A stretch of 64,000 nt of DNA from JAHCHG01 sp041394845 (GCA_041394845.1 JAWKHL010000001.1:2443983-2507982); one strand, 5' to 3'; numbered from the stretch's first letter, positions 33,261 through 43,289 are shown. The notes: generated from the sequence alone by a model not told the origin. Made by a program: numbers and translations.

Positions 33261-33387
33261 AACCTTTTACTCCTTGAATTTGTTTTGTTCGGTCGGGGAA
33301 ATCTCCCCTCCGCCCGGATTTTATAAAAAACCGATGGACGGATGACGAAGTTTTTTTTTATTTTTGCTTCGGTAAAGAGGCGGGATG

Positions 33388-33900
33388 TCAGGCGATCCGG
33401 TCGGTCCCGAAACGCCCTTTCAGCCGGTAAACGGCGGCGAACAGCGAGCCGAAGATCAACGCTTCGATGCCGAGCGCCTGAAGGAGTTCGAAAAAAGGCA
33501 TCTTCAGAGGTTCTTCCGATAAACCGAACAAACCCAACTTCAGCTTTTTCGCGCTGAAAAACCAGAACAACTCCAGTCCGCCGCCCGATCTGGTGGTCAG
33601 GTAATCGAGCCAGACGTGGGAAAAATAGGCCAGACCGTAGGCCAGCGACTCCCTCATCCGCTCTTTTCCGAGATAAGCGGCGAGGCCGAAAAAAACCAGA
33701 CCGGAAAACAGGATCGAATGCGAGAAGGCGCGGTGCCAGGATGGGTCTTGGGCGGCAAAAACGAACAGAAAATCGAAATCGGCGGCGTTGGCCAGAAAAC
33801 CGCCGATCAAAAGGGGGAAGGCGTAAAATTTGTTGATCTTCGGATGAATCGCGGCAACGAGCGTCGCTCCCAGAAATCCGTGAGAAATCGGCAAAGGCAT
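33388..33900 (-). CDS. YdjM-like membrane-bound metal-dependent hydrolase
   Basis: The 170-residue membrane protein of the YdjM/DUF457 group has several helices and conserved polar residues facing the membrane: M-P-L-P-I-S-H-G-F at the N-terminus, A-D-F-D-F-L-F, H-R-A-F-S-H-S-I and H-V-W-L-D. These His and Asp residues form the supposed metal site. The start MPLPISHGF is set by the family pattern; the longer frame has no support. Confidence 0.85.
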   Translation of the reverse strand: MPLPISHGFLGATLVAAIHPKINKFYAFPLLIGGFLANAADFDFLFVFAAQDPSWHRAFSHSILFSGLVFFGLAAYLGKERMRESLAYGLAYFSHVWLDYLTTRSGGGLELFWFFSAKKLKLGLFGLSEEPLKMPFFELLQALGIEALIFGSLFAAVYRLKGRFGTDRIA

Positions 33901-34138
33901 AACGTTTCGGGCAGATTCGATTTTTGGTTTTCGATTATTACAAAGCCTCAAAAATCAATCTTTTGACTATAATACATTCAAAGTATCGACAAACCAATCA
34001 ACCCGGGTTGAAATAACCGTTCCGCTTTCGCAGCAAACCCCTTTCGCTCCGATTTTCCGAAAATAGTTAAAAAAAAATGTTTGGATGAATCTTTTTTCTG
34101 TTACCATTTTCTCAAAACAAACTCACAAGAGGTGTTAT

Positions 34139-35887
34139 ATGAAACATGCGTTCCCGTGTTTTTTTGTGTTTCTTCTGTTTTTTTCCCAAACCGCTTTTGC
34201 TCAGGACAAAAAGCTTTCGGCAGAGGATCTGGAGGTGATCGGGCAGATCTTATTTGACGCCGAAAAACTGGAATTTCCCGAAAACCGGGCCTGGGTTTTC
34301 GCCGAGGTGGCCGAACATCTGTGGAGAGCGGACGAAGTGAGCGCCCGAAAACTGCTCGAAAGATCCCTGACGGAACTGACCGCCGCCCAAAACGGCGTCA
34401 AACCGCCGGTCGATCCGCGCGACTCCGAATATCGATTGTTTTACGGTCAGACTCCGCGTTCCGAAATAGTAAAGATGATCTCGGCCCTCGATCCCGAACT
34501 TGCTCTCGATTATCTGCTCAAAAGCCGCCCGCCGGAGATTTCCCGTTTGCTGGAGGACTTCAGGGCCCGAAAAAGCCAAACTCAAGGGCGGGCCGAATCG
34601 GTCGGATTTGCCATCGGGGAAGCGCAAAAAGAGCGGGAACTGAAGGCGCAGATAATTCGCCAAAACCCCCTGCGAGCGGCGGAGTTCGTCGAAGAGGATG
34701 TAAAAAACGGGGTTACCTCCCAAACCCTTGAATTTCTCCGCGCCGTTTACAAAAATGATCCGGCCCGCGCCGATCAGCTGACCGAAAAGGCGGTCGCTCA
34801 GATTCTGGCGGTGAAATTGTATGATGCGGAAAACAAACTGACTCCCGCAACGGAAAATGATCCGAATCTCATCATCGCCCGACGATTTCTTCAGGCTTTG
34901 GGAAAAGACGGGCGGGTTGAGATCTATCCGATGGCGGTTTCAAACGAAACCCTGAAAAAATTGGCCGAAAAAGTCCTCGATTGCTGGGAGAGCGGAAATC
35001 AAAAAATATACAGATATTGGGCCGATTACAAAACCATTCAGAGATTCTTTCCCGACCGGGCGGCAGTCCTGGAAGTGGCCGAACCGCCAAGGAAGGCAAC
35101 CATGCGCAGGTCGGAGGATTCGAGGTTTAACGAAGTTTTCAAAACCGCTTTTTCCAATGAAGAATTGCTGGCCAAAGCGGAGGAATTTTCGCCCCGTTAC
35201 AAATCACAATTGGTCAAAAAAGCGGTCTGCAATCTGGCCGGAGCGGGAAATTTTTCCGGGGCCGCCGAACTTTTTAACGCCCGAATTCCCGATTCAAATT
35301 CGGCCAAACGAGAGCTCGACAATATTTTTTACGCTCAGGCGCTGAAAGCGATGGATGAAAAAAGATTCCCGTTCGCCGAAAAGGTTTTGCGTCAAATCTC
35401 CGATCCTGCGGTTCGTTCTCAATCTTTTGTTAATTTGGCAGTGGAACTTTACCGGGCCGACCCGGCAAACAACAAACGGGCGGCCTTTTCGCTTTTGTCT
35501 CAGGTGGAGACGGAATCGAACGGGAAAGAAAATCCCTCCTACGAGATTCTGGTCGGTTATTCCGTCGTGGAACCCGAAATCGCCTTTCAAAGATTGGGTC
35601 CATATATCGATCAGATGAACGCCGCGACAGCAAAACGAATCTCCGATGAGAAAAGATTTGGGCGCAAACCTCCGATCCGCGCCCCCGGATCGGGAAATTT
35701 TTTGGGCATCATCCCGGTTATCTTAAAAGAACTGAATTACCGGAAAACTCTGGAACTGATCAACGGGATCGAATCACCGGAAAATCGGATCGCCGCGAAA
35801 CTGGCGTTGCTCAGGGACAAAAAATCTTTTTCCTTCCGGGGAGCCTTCTTTCCGAGAATTTATCAGAGGGCGGTTTGCGGTTTGTAA
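34139..35887 (+). CDS. Secreted helical-repeat protein (paralogue B)
   Basis: The 582-residue exported protein has a signal peptide ending T-A-F-A and a helical mature part like paralogue A at 29.2 kb. Both have the opening D-A-E-K-L-E-F-P-E-N-R-A type block, R-K-L-L-E-R-S-L-T-E-L-T-A-A-Q-N, a Y-G-Q-T-P-R-S-E stretch and N-P-L-R-A-A-E-F-V. The ATG at 34139 follows AGAGG. Unknown role; the length and shape suggest an alpha-solenoid scaffold outside the cytoplasmic membrane. Confidence 0.75.
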   Translation: MKHAFPCFFVFLLFFSQTAFAQDKKLSAEDLEVIGQILFDAEKLEFPENRAWVFAEVAEHLWRADEVSARKLLERSLTELTAAQNGVKPPVDPRDSEYRLFYGQTPRSEIVKMISALDPELALDYLLKSRPPEISRLLEDFRARKSQTQGRAESVGFAIGEAQKERELKAQIIRQNPLRAAEFVEEDVKNGVTSQTLEFLRAVYKNDPARADQLTEKAVAQILAVKLYDAENKLTPATENDPNLIIARRFLQALGKDGRVEIYPMAVSNETLKKLAEKVLDCWESGNQKIYRYWADYKTIQRFFPDRAAVLEVAEPPRKATMRRSEDSRFNEVFKTAFSNEELLAKAEEFSPRYKSQLVKKAVCNLAGAGNFSGAAELFNARIPDSNSAKRELDNIFYAQALKAMDEKRFPFAEKVLRQISDPAVRSQSFVNLAVELYRADPANNKRAAFSLLSQVETESNGKENPSYEILVGYSVVEPEIAFQRLGPYIDQMNAATAKRISDEKRFGRKPPIRAPGSGNFLGIIPVILKELNYRKTLELINGIESPENRIAAKLALLRDKKSFSFRGAFFPRIYQRAVCGL

Positions 35888-36051
35888 ACGGCTTGGCGCG
35901 GTTCCCGTAGAACCATCCCTTAAAATTCACCCATCGGGGCGCGGCTTTCAAAATCCGAAGGCCCGCTTTTAATCTGCAAAATTTAAGTGTTAGAATTGCA
36001 GACAAAGTTTTTCCCGATCTCGTTATATCCGTTCACAAAAATGAGCTTGCT

Positions 36052-37632
36052 ATGAATTTTGGTTTCATCATCGACAACCGCAAATGCATCGGCTGCCACG
36101 CCTGCACGGTCGCCTGCAAATCGGAACACGACGTTCCGGTCGGCGTCAACCGGACGTGGGTCAAATACATCGAAAAGGGCGAGTTTCCCGACACTCGCCG
36201 CCTCTTTTCGGTGATGCGTTGTAACCATTGCGCCGACGCGCCGTGCGTCGAGATCTGCCCGGTCGAGGCGCTTTTCACGCGTCAGGACGGGATCGTCGAT
36301 TTCGACGACCGCCGCTGTATCTCCTGCAAAGCCTGCACTCAGGCCTGCCCGTATGACGCGCTCTACATTCACCCGGAGACGATGACGGCCGCCAAATGCA
36401 ATTACTGCACGCACCGGACCGACATCGGTCTCGAACCGGCCTGCGTCGTCGTCTGCCCGGAACACGCCATCATCTCGGGCGATATGGACAACCCGGATTC
36501 GGAAATTTCAAAACTGCTCGCCCGCGAGACGGTCTCGGTCCGCAAGGCCGAGAAAGGAACCAATCCGAAACTCTTTTACATCGACGGCGACAACGTTTCC
36601 TTGAATCCCACCGAAACCAACCGTTCGGCCGATTATATGTGGTCGAATCAGGCTTCGGGCGTCGGCAAATACGCCCGTTACGCCGAGCAGAGGATGGGCG
36701 GAAATGCAACCCGTGAGGAATTCGCCGCGCAAAAATCGAATTTCGTTCAGATCAGCCGGCGCCCGGAAAAAGCCCGCCGCGTTTACGACGCTCCGGCCAA
36801 AGGCGTCCTCTGGGGCTGGGAGGTGGCGGCCTACATCCTGACCAAAGCGATCGCCGCCGGGGCCTTTCTGGTTCCGGTCCTCGGAGGAATGTTCTTTTAC
36901 AACATCCCCGAACTGCTGAAACAGGTCGGGGCGGTCGTCGCCTTTATCTTTCTGGGGATCACGGGAATCCTGCTGATCAAGGATCTCGGCCGCCCGGACA
37001 GATTTCTCTACGTTCTTCTGCGTCCGCAGTGGCGTTCGTGGCTTTCGCGCGGAGCCTATATCATCACCGTTTACGGCGCGGTCCTGACCGCCTGGCTGAT
37101 CGCCTCTTTTGCCGGTTACGCCGAAATTCTGAAATTCGTCGAACCGGTCGGGATCGTTTTCGCCCTGCTCTCGGCGGTTTACACGGCCTTTCTTTTCGCT
37201 CAGGCCAAGGGCCGGGATTTCTGGCAGTCGCCGATGCTCGGACTGCATATGATCATCCATTCCCTAATGGCCGGTCTGGCCGTCATGGCGATCGCCGGTC
37301 TTTTTCTCAAATTCAATATTCTTCTGTCTTCCCTGCTGATGATCTTTACGGTGGCGGCGCTCACCTTTCACCTGATCACGCTGGCCATCGAACTGACCAC
37401 GACGCACACCACCGAAGACGCCCACCGGGTCGTTCGCCAGATCACAAAAGGAAAATTTTCGGGTGCCTTCTGGTTCGGCATGGTCATCGTCGGCAACTTC
37501 ATTCCGGCCGTCATCCTGCTGACGACAGAAAATTTCATCGCCGTCGGCGTCAGCGGAGCGCTGATCCTGATCGGCCTTGCCTTCGCCCAGCACATCTGGG
37601 TCAAGGCGCCGCAGGAAATACCGCTCAGTTGA
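36052..37632 (+). CDS. Fused 4Fe-4S ferredoxin / NrfD membrane subunit
   Basis: The 526-residue fusion has residues 1-200 as a four-cluster ferredoxin (C-I-G-C-H-A-C-T-V-A-C, C-N-H-C-A-D-A-P-C, C-I-S-C-K-A-C-T-Q-A-C, C-N-Y-C plus C-V-V-V-C-P). Residues about 245-520 are an NrfD/PsrC-type quinone-reacting membrane domain with eight helices (L-G-R-P-D-R-F in the first loop). Such pairs link a molybdopterin enzyme to the quinone pool; here the two subunits are one polypeptide. The only molybdopterin subunit in view is 20 kb away at 57.4 kb and is a plausible partner (inference). The ribosome binding site is weak. Confidence 0.9.
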   Translation: MNFGFIIDNRKCIGCHACTVACKSEHDVPVGVNRTWVKYIEKGEFPDTRRLFSVMRCNHCADAPCVEICPVEALFTRQDGIVDFDDRRCISCKACTQACPYDALYIHPETMTAAKCNYCTHRTDIGLEPACVVVCPEHAIISGDMDNPDSEISKLLARETVSVRKAEKGTNPKLFYIDGDNVSLNPTETNRSADYMWSNQASGVGKYARYAEQRMGGNATREEFAAQKSNFVQISRRPEKARRVYDAPAKGVLWGWEVAAYILTKAIAAGAFLVPVLGGMFFYNIPELLKQVGAVVAFIFLGITGILLIKDLGRPDRFLYVLLRPQWRSWLSRGAYIITVYGAVLTAWLIASFAGYAEILKFVEPVGIVFALLSAVYTAFLFAQAKGRDFWQSPMLGLHMIIHSLMAGLAVMAIAGLFLKFNILLSSLLMIFTVAALTFHLITLAIELTTTHTTEDAHRVVRQITKGKFSGAFWFGMVIVGNFIPAVILLTTENFIAVGVSGALILIGLAFAQHIWVKAPQEIPLS

Positions 37633-37691
37633 GAAAAGAAAATAGTTTTGCCGGAGTATTCACTACACTGTAATCCAAGTTTTTTTATTAT

Positions 37692-37778
37692 TAGCCACAG
37701 AGAACACCGAGAACTCAGAGACAAATCGTTTGATCGACAAAAAAATCCTCGGTGCTCTCGGTGCTCTCTGTGGCTAAA
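37692..37778. repeat. Nonamer palindrome copy 2
   Basis: This is the same element as 18680-18767 but in opposite orientation: left arm GCCACAGAG AACACCGAG AACTCAGAG, right arm CCTCGGTGCT CTCGGTGCT CTCTGTGGC, loop ATCGTTTGATCGACAAAAA. ACACTGTA occurs on both sides (37665-37672, 37802-37809) as a short direct repeat. Confidence 0.85.
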
Positions 37779-37801
37779 TAAATTGTTTATAAATTTAGAT
37801 C

Positions 37802-37937
37802 ACACTGTATTAACTTTAAGTTTTCTGACCTTTTTAATTTCAGATTTCAAATCTCAGATCTCAGAATAAATCACTGAAAATCCAAATCTTATCTGAAATT
37901 TGAATTAAAAAGGTCAGAAAACTTGAAAAACAAAGTA
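37802..37937. mobile_element. Non-autonomous IS630-related element (MITE)
   Basis: A 22-base perfect inverted repeat (37818-37839 and 37903-37924) encloses a core of 7-base words TTTCAGA, TTTCAAA, TCTCAGA. The right end TCAGAAAACTTGAAAAACAA.., finishing AGTA, matches the right end of the IS630 at 20138-20162 with only two or three differences and also stops at TA. The left terminus is less well kept. It has no coding capacity and ends 1 base before the stop codon of the giant gene. Confidence 0.7.
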
Positions 37938-37938
37938 T

Positions 37939-40900
37939 CTACGGCGACGCAATAAAATCCAAATCCTTGATTCCCTCCGTCACCAGCACGATCTGCGGGG
38001 TGAAAACGTATTGTTTGTGCCTGACGGTCAAAATGTAGATTTCGCCCACCGGAACTTCATCAAACCGATAATAGCCGAACGGGTTCGTTCTGACGGAGCG
38101 GGTCTGCCCCGCCGGGTCGGTCAGAAGCACCAAAGCGTTCACCACGCCCCAACCGCCGGGGGATGACACCCGACCGCCGACCGAAACCTCGGCCGCGGTC
38201 GGCGCCAACTGCCCGATCGCCCACGGAGAAAACTGCGTCACGCCCGAATACTCGACCCAATTGTCGGTCGTATTCCGGGAGGTTACGCCCTGAAGCGTCC
38301 AGTTGGTCCCGTCGTTCCTGAACAGCTGGAGGATCGTTTCGTCGTTGCCGTTGAGTTCCGAATCCAGATAGTGAAGACGGAGATCCGCAGTATAGCCGCT
38401 CCCGCCGACCGGCGTGATGAGATAGGTTCGCCCCACCGCGTTCGGGAAACCGGGTGGCGGATTCAAAGAGACGTTGACCGAGATCTCCGTCGGCGGAGTG
38501 CCGGACGTAAACTGAATGGTGGTAAACGGACTGCCGAAGGGGATCGGGCCGGAACACGCCGCCAGATTCGTGCGCCGCACATTGCCGACGATCTCACCCG
38601 AACCCTCGGTGCCGGTGGGACAGGGCAGGGTCAAAGTGAACGCCCCGGTGTTGAGGCGGCCTTCGTTGAAGATCCGCGGACCGGCGTAGGTTACGTCGCT
38701 CAGCAAAGCGATGGTTGACCGTTGGCTGATAACCATTTGCCCGCCGGGGCCGGCGAAGGTTCCGGTTCCGCCAAACTGCTGATTGACCGGCTGAAAGTTC
38801 AAGCCGTCGAAAGACAGACTTGTCGATGCCACCGCACCGTTGTTGGTGAATATGTTTCCAAAAAAGGCGAGACTGCCCCCGCTCAGGGTCGCACCCGGAT
38901 CGATGGTGAACGGCCCGGAAACCCTTGTCGATGGGGTTACGGTCCCGGAAGCGATCCTGACACCGGTCGCGAAGGGATCGGTTCCGGTTCCGGTCAGCGA
39001 AGCGGTCCCCGGCGGCTGCATCCTGAACGTGCCCGTACCGATGACCCTGCCGTTGACAAACATATTGGCCCCGGTGTAGGTCAGGGTGAAATTGCCCAGA
39101 TTCAGGATATTGCCGACCGGGACAAGAAACTGCGACTGATTGAAGGTCGCATCGTTGGCCAGCACCAGCGTGGAGTTGCCGCCTATGCCGACCGAGGTTC
39201 CAAACCAAGAACCCGCTCCCGCCACCGTCTTCGTTCCCGGCGTTCCGGAAGAGTTGAAGGTCAAAAAGTCCACCAGGACCGATCCGTTGTTCGTAAAGTT
39301 CGCGCCGTTGAAATCCAAAACCGAGGTGGTAAAGGCGCTGTTCTTGCTCAACGTTCCGTTGACGATGATGTCGCCGTTGACGGTCATATTTCCCTCGTTG
39401 AAATTGAAGGTCGCTCCCGGGTCGATGATAAACGAGCCGTCGATAAAGCCTCTGAAAACGGAATCAACCGTGCCCGACTGGGCGCGAAGAGAGGGCTGGA
39501 ACGTTCCCGGCCCGCCCGCCACGGAGAAGTTGGCGGCGGCGGCCGGGGCCAGATTGACCGTGCCCGTTCCCTTGAAACCGAAAAGGGCGTCACCATTGTT
39601 GGGATCATTGGACTGGAACTGACTGCCTTTGAAATTGAGGGTCCCCGAACCGACATCGACCGTCCCGCTGTTGATAAAGCCGGGACTGTTGACCGTCAGC
39701 GTGAGATCATTGAGCCTCAGACGGGCGAACGGCTGAACGATGACCATACCGCTGTCCAGCGTCACATCGCTGCCCAGATACGCCGTCCGGCTGATCCTCA
39801 GGAAACTGTTGTTCCATTGTCCCGTTCCGCTTATCTGCTGGATCGCACCGACCGGCCCGTTGAGTTCCGTCCCGGCCCCGGTGATGATGCCGTAATTGGC
39901 GACATTACCCCTGATAGTTGCGGGAAATGTCAGGCTGATGATGCCCCTCAAAGTGACGGCGTTTTCGGGCCGGACGTTGAGGAGATCATCGCCGGTGACA
40001 TTGGAGGAAAACCCGCCGACGGATTCGATCAGGCCGAAATTTACTATGTCTCCCTGAACGTTGACACTGCCGCCGTTGAGCGACAGCCTGCCGTCCACCC
40101 GCAAATTGCGCGCCGTCGCAGCGCTGTTGACCGTGATCGGACAGTACACGGCAACATCATCATTGACGGTAGGTACCTGACCGTTGTTCCAGGTACAGGG
40201 ACACTCCCAGTTGCCCACCACACAGCAGGAACCGGAGGACGGGCAGAAGCTCGCCGGAAACGGGCATCCTCCGCTGCTGGCCGGGGCGCTGCACACTGGC
40301 AGATCGAGGACCGGAGCCCGCGTCGTGTAAACGCCCCGGCCGTGCGTTGCCGCCAGCAGGTCGCCCTGATAGAGGAAAAGCTCATCGACCGAGACATTGG
40401 CCGGGCCGCCGTTCGGCAGTTGCCAGGTCGCGCCGCCGTCGTTGGAAGCGAAGATGCCGACCTCCGTCCCGACGTATAAAAAGTTGTTGTTGGCCGGATT
40501 GATCAGGATGCTCCGCACCGGAACCGCCGGAAGATCGGTCGCCGTTCCGCTTGCCCCGCTGACGTCGATCCACGTTGCTCCAAGGTCTTTTGTTACCCAA
40601 ACATTATTGTTGTTGAAACCGCCAAACGTCGCATAAATCCAATTCGGAGTGCGGGTGTTGTCAATCGCCACCCGTGTAACAAAACGCTGAGGCGTGGGCG
40701 GAGTTCCCGGCGGCGCGGGCGGCGTGTTTATTTGATTCCACGCGAGTCCGCCGGTGGTTGTCATGAAGATCGCACCGTTGTTATGCCCGACAACAATAAA
40801 ACTTGAAGCGGTGGGCGAAACGGCGATTGCGCTGATCGGGTTTGGCAGGGGCGGATTCGGAGCCGGCTGCGGAATCGGGTTCGGAGGTTTGATCGCAGTC

Positions 40901-43053
40901 CAGGTCGGGACAGCCGCAGACTTGACATCAGTGCTTTGCCACAAACTAAGAGCGCCGGCCAGCATCGTGTCGGGATTACCGGGGTCTATAATAAAGGGTG
41001 CGATGAAGTTCGCATTCGCCGTTTCGGTTATTCCGGCATTGATGGACGTAACCGTCATTCCGCCGTCACTGCTTCTGAATAGTCCCAGATTTTGCGTCTC
41101 GCCGTACAGATAGTTCGGATCGGCCGGATCGGCCGCCACATATCCGCCGTCGCCCGCTCCGCCGGACGGCACCATCCATCCTTGCGGATCGTACGGCGGG
41201 TCCATGTTCGGTACAACGTCCGCCCTCAAGGTGCTATTGTCCTGCGTACCGCCGAACAGAACACCGTTGACGCTGGCCGTACCGCCATAAAACTGTGTGA
41301 TACCGAGGTTATTATTCAAGTTGATCCACCCGTTGGTTTGTCCGACGGTCGAAACATCGTCGGCGCGGAACATCCCGCCATCGTTGCCAAAATAGACGAT
41401 TTTGTTAGTGGAATTGTCAAACCCGGGAGAAGCAACGATCATATGCTGGTCGGCATGTGCCGAGGTGTTGGCACATGAGGAAGTCTGTCCCGTCCCGCAC
41501 TGCCATCTACTTATCTGAGTGAAGTTCGCCCCGCTGTTCGTGCTTCGCCACAGATCGATCCCGCCGACGATTAAGAAGGTCGGATCCTGTGGATTGACCC
41601 AGATAGCGTTGTCATACCAGCCTTGATTATTCGAACCGAGAAAAAAATTAGTCCCGGTATTTACCCGTGTGTAATTTTGTCCTCCGTCGGTGCTCCGATA
41701 TATGTCACCGTTATTATTATTGACGGCCGCGTAAACGATGTTGGAGTTGCTCGGAGCATAGGCCAACTCTGCTCGCCCGTTAGTGGCTCCGGCTCCGCCG
41801 TTCGTTATTCCCGGATTGAACGTCGCGGATGTCCAGGTTTGCCCGCCATCTGTTGAGTAACGGACGCTTGCGGCACAGGGTGGTCCGGGCGGACTGGGAC
41901 AAACGGTCAGTTCGCCCGCGACCGCGTTGTTGCTGTTGGTAGGATCGAAATCGATTTCCTGAGCCGTCACACTGGTTTGCTGGGTCCAGGTCGCACCGCC
42001 GTCAATGGACCGGGCAATACCTCCCGGAACACGGATGGCCGGAGTCACGCTCGTATCGTTACCCCCGGTTGCCGCAAGGATAGTACCGCCGTCCGGAGAA
42101 ACCGCCACCCGATTTACATAGCTCCAAAAGGCGGAACAGGGAGCAGAACCAACTCCGCAGCCCGGAAGATTCGGTGCGGCGGGATTTGTGCTTGCCAGCA
42201 GATTCCAGGTCGCTCCGCTGTCGGTGGATTGAAATATGCCGCCGCCCTGCAGAACGTCGGTGCTCCCGAACCCCTCACCCGTGCCGGCATATAATATGGT
42301 CGAGTTATTCGGATTGATGACCATGGTCGAAACAGCTAGATTCGCCATAAAGTCGTTGACAGGCTGCCAGGAGGTTCCCGCGTTTGACGTCCGCCAAATG
42401 CCGCCGCCGACGCCTCCAACCCACATATTATTTCCATTATTGGGATCAATAACGATTGATCTGACACGCCCGCCGGCGTTGCCCGGTCCGAGCCAGGTCC
42501 AGTCGCCGGGGGCCAGCCCGGCGACCTCCAATCCCTCTTTTTCTCCGGCGGCGGCGGCTTTCGCCCGCTGAAAGGCCGCCATCCTGTCCATTTGCCGACG
42601 GGCCTTCAGGAGACCGTCAATGGGGATCTCGCCCTTCTCGTCGAGCATCTGCAATCGTCGAAATTTAGCGGCTTCGTCGGGCTGGTCGCCCCGGGCCTCC
42701 CTTTCCTCATCATCATCAGGGGCTCTGGCCGCCGACAGCATTTCCCGGACGGGATCAATGATCTTCGGAAGCAACGGAGACTGGCTTGAGGCAAATGTTT
42801 TTGGAGGATTCGGGGCCGCCTGCGGGGACTTCTCAATTGATTTAATTCCCGACCGCACATCGCCCTCCAGCGGCGGTTCCGAATCGGAATCGGGCGAAGG
42901 GTCAACCTCGCCGAAATAGTCGGCCCGGGGCTTTTGAAAAAAAACGGCGGATCGTTCGCGGGCGCGTTCGGAAATCATCTGCGACGCGATGAGCCCGAAA
43001 AAGAGGAAAAAGAAAATTAGAAATAAGAACAGATAGAATTTTTTGCGCTTCAT
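37939..43053 (-). CDS. Giant BNR-propeller / beta-repeat surface protein
   Basis: The protein is about 1,704 residues with an N-terminal membrane helix (F-Y-L-F-L-F-L-I-F-F-F-L-F-F-G-L-I-A). A charged linker is followed by residues about 170-910 with many BNR/sortilin-type blades (S-T-D-G-G-Q-T-W, S-T-D-S-G-A-T-W-N, S-N-D-G-G-A-T-W). A Cys-rich patch (C-P-S-S-G-S-C-C) leads to about 600 residues of Gly/Asn-rich parallel beta repeats. A carboxypeptidase-regulatory-like domain closes the protein (V-S-V-G-G-R-V-S-S, F-G-Y-Y-R-F-D-E-V-P). AGGAGG precedes the ATG at 43053. A conserved dyad lies about 150 bases upstream. Probably surface adhesion or carbohydrate binding; no catalytic residues identified. 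Confidence 0.85.
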   Translation of the reverse strand: MKRKKFYLFLFLIFFFLFFGLIASQMISERARERSAVFFQKPRADYFGEVDPSPDSDSEPPLEGDVRSGIKSIEKSPQAAPNPPKTFASSQSPLLPKIIDPVREMLSAARAPDDDEEREARGDQPDEAAKFRRLQMLDEKGEIPIDGLLKARRQMDRMAAFQRAKAAAAGEKEGLEVAGLAPGDWTWLGPGNAGGRVRSIVIDPNNGNNMWVGGVGGGIWRTSNAGTSWQPVNDFMANLAVSTMVINPNNSTILYAGTGEGFGSTDVLQGGGIFQSTDSGATWNLLASTNPAAPNLPGCGVGSAPCSAFWSYVNRVAVSPDGGTILAATGGNDTSVTPAIRVPGGIARSIDGGATWTQQTSVTAQEIDFDPTNSNNAVAGELTVCPSPPGPPCAASVRYSTDGGQTWTSATFNPGITNGGAGATNGRAELAYAPSNSNIVYAAVNNNNGDIYRSTDGGQNYTRVNTGTNFFLGSNNQGWYDNAIWVNPQDPTFLIVGGIDLWRSTNSGANFTQISRWQCGTGQTSSCANTSAHADQHMIVASPGFDNSTNKIVYFGNDGGMFRADDVSTVGQTNGWINLNNNLGITQFYGGTASVNGVLFGGTQDNSTLRADVVPNMDPPYDPQGWMVPSGGAGDGGYVAADPADPNYLYGETQNLGLFRSSDGGMTVTSINAGITETANANFIAPFIIDPGNPDTMLAGALSLWQSTDVKSAAVPTWTAIKPPNPIPQPAPNPPLPNPISAIAVSPTASSFIVVGHNNGAIFMTTTGGLAWNQINTPPAPPGTPPTPQRFVTRVAIDNTRTPNWIYATFGGFNNNNVWVTKDLGATWIDVSGASGTATDLPAVPVRSILINPANNNFLYVGTEVGIFASNDGGATWQLPNGGPANVSVDELFLYQGDLLAATHGRGVYTTRAPVLDLPVCSAPASSGGCPFPASFCPSSGSCCVVGNWECPCTWNNGQVPTVNDDVAVYCPITVNSAATARNLRVDGRLSLNGGSVNVQGDIVNFGLIESVGGFSSNVTGDDLLNVRPENAVTLRGIISLTFPATIRGNVANYGIITGAGTELNGPVGAIQQISGTGQWNNSFLRISRTAYLGSDVTLDSGMVIVQPFARLRLNDLTLTVNSPGFINSGTVDVGSGTLNFKGSQFQSNDPNNGDALFGFKGTGTVNLAPAAAANFSVAGGPGTFQPSLRAQSGTVDSVFRGFIDGSFIIDPGATFNFNEGNMTVNGDIIVNGTLSKNSAFTTSVLDFNGANFTNNGSVLVDFLTFNSSGTPGTKTVAGAGSWFGTSVGIGGNSTLVLANDATFNQSQFLVPVGNILNLGNFTLTYTGANMFVNGRVIGTGTFRMQPPGTASLTGTGTDPFATGVRIASGTVTPSTRVSGPFTIDPGATLSGGSLAFFGNIFTNNGAVASTSLSFDGLNFQPVNQQFGGTGTFAGPGGQMVISQRSTIALLSDVTYAGPRIFNEGRLNTGAFTLTLPCPTGTEGSGEIVGNVRRTNLAACSGPIPFGSPFTTIQFTSGTPPTEISVNVSLNPPPGFPNAVGRTYLITPVGGSGYTADLRLHYLDSELNGNDETILQLFRNDGTNWTLQGVTSRNTTDNWVEYSGVTQFSPWAIGQLAPTAAEVSVGGRVSSPGGWGVVNALVLLTDPAGQTRSVRTNPFGYYRFDEVPVGEIYILTVRHKQYVFTPQIVLVTEGIKDLDFIASP

Positions 43054-43200
43054 GATCTTTCCTCCTGTTATCGCCGGGACATTGTCAGCGCCGCCGCGAA
43101 ACCGGGCATCGCTCATAACGATTTACCCCCTTTTTCCAATGCTTCATAAATTCTTTTCCCGCTTCGATGAAGATCATTTTGGCAAAAGAAAAACGGCGGC

Positions 43201-43221
43201 GTAACTATGTATTTGCACAGG
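43201..43221 (-). promoter_or_regulatory. Dyad operator candidate, copy c
   Basis: GTAACTATGTATTTGCACAGG, read on the minus strand CCTGTGCAAATACATAGTTAC, lies about 150 bases before the giant BNR gene. It matches sites at 44174-44195 and 50893-50914. Confidence 0.5.
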
Positions 43222-43289
43222 GCGGATGTGGTTAAAGGGATTGGTTTTTAATGTCGGATGGACGGGTCGGAACCTCCTGAGCCGACGAA

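Noticed and set aside
38722..40479. 585-residue plus-strand frame inside the giant BNR gene
   Set aside because: Arg/Gly/Asp-rich translation without motifs, opposite to a gene with clear domains and signal anchor.
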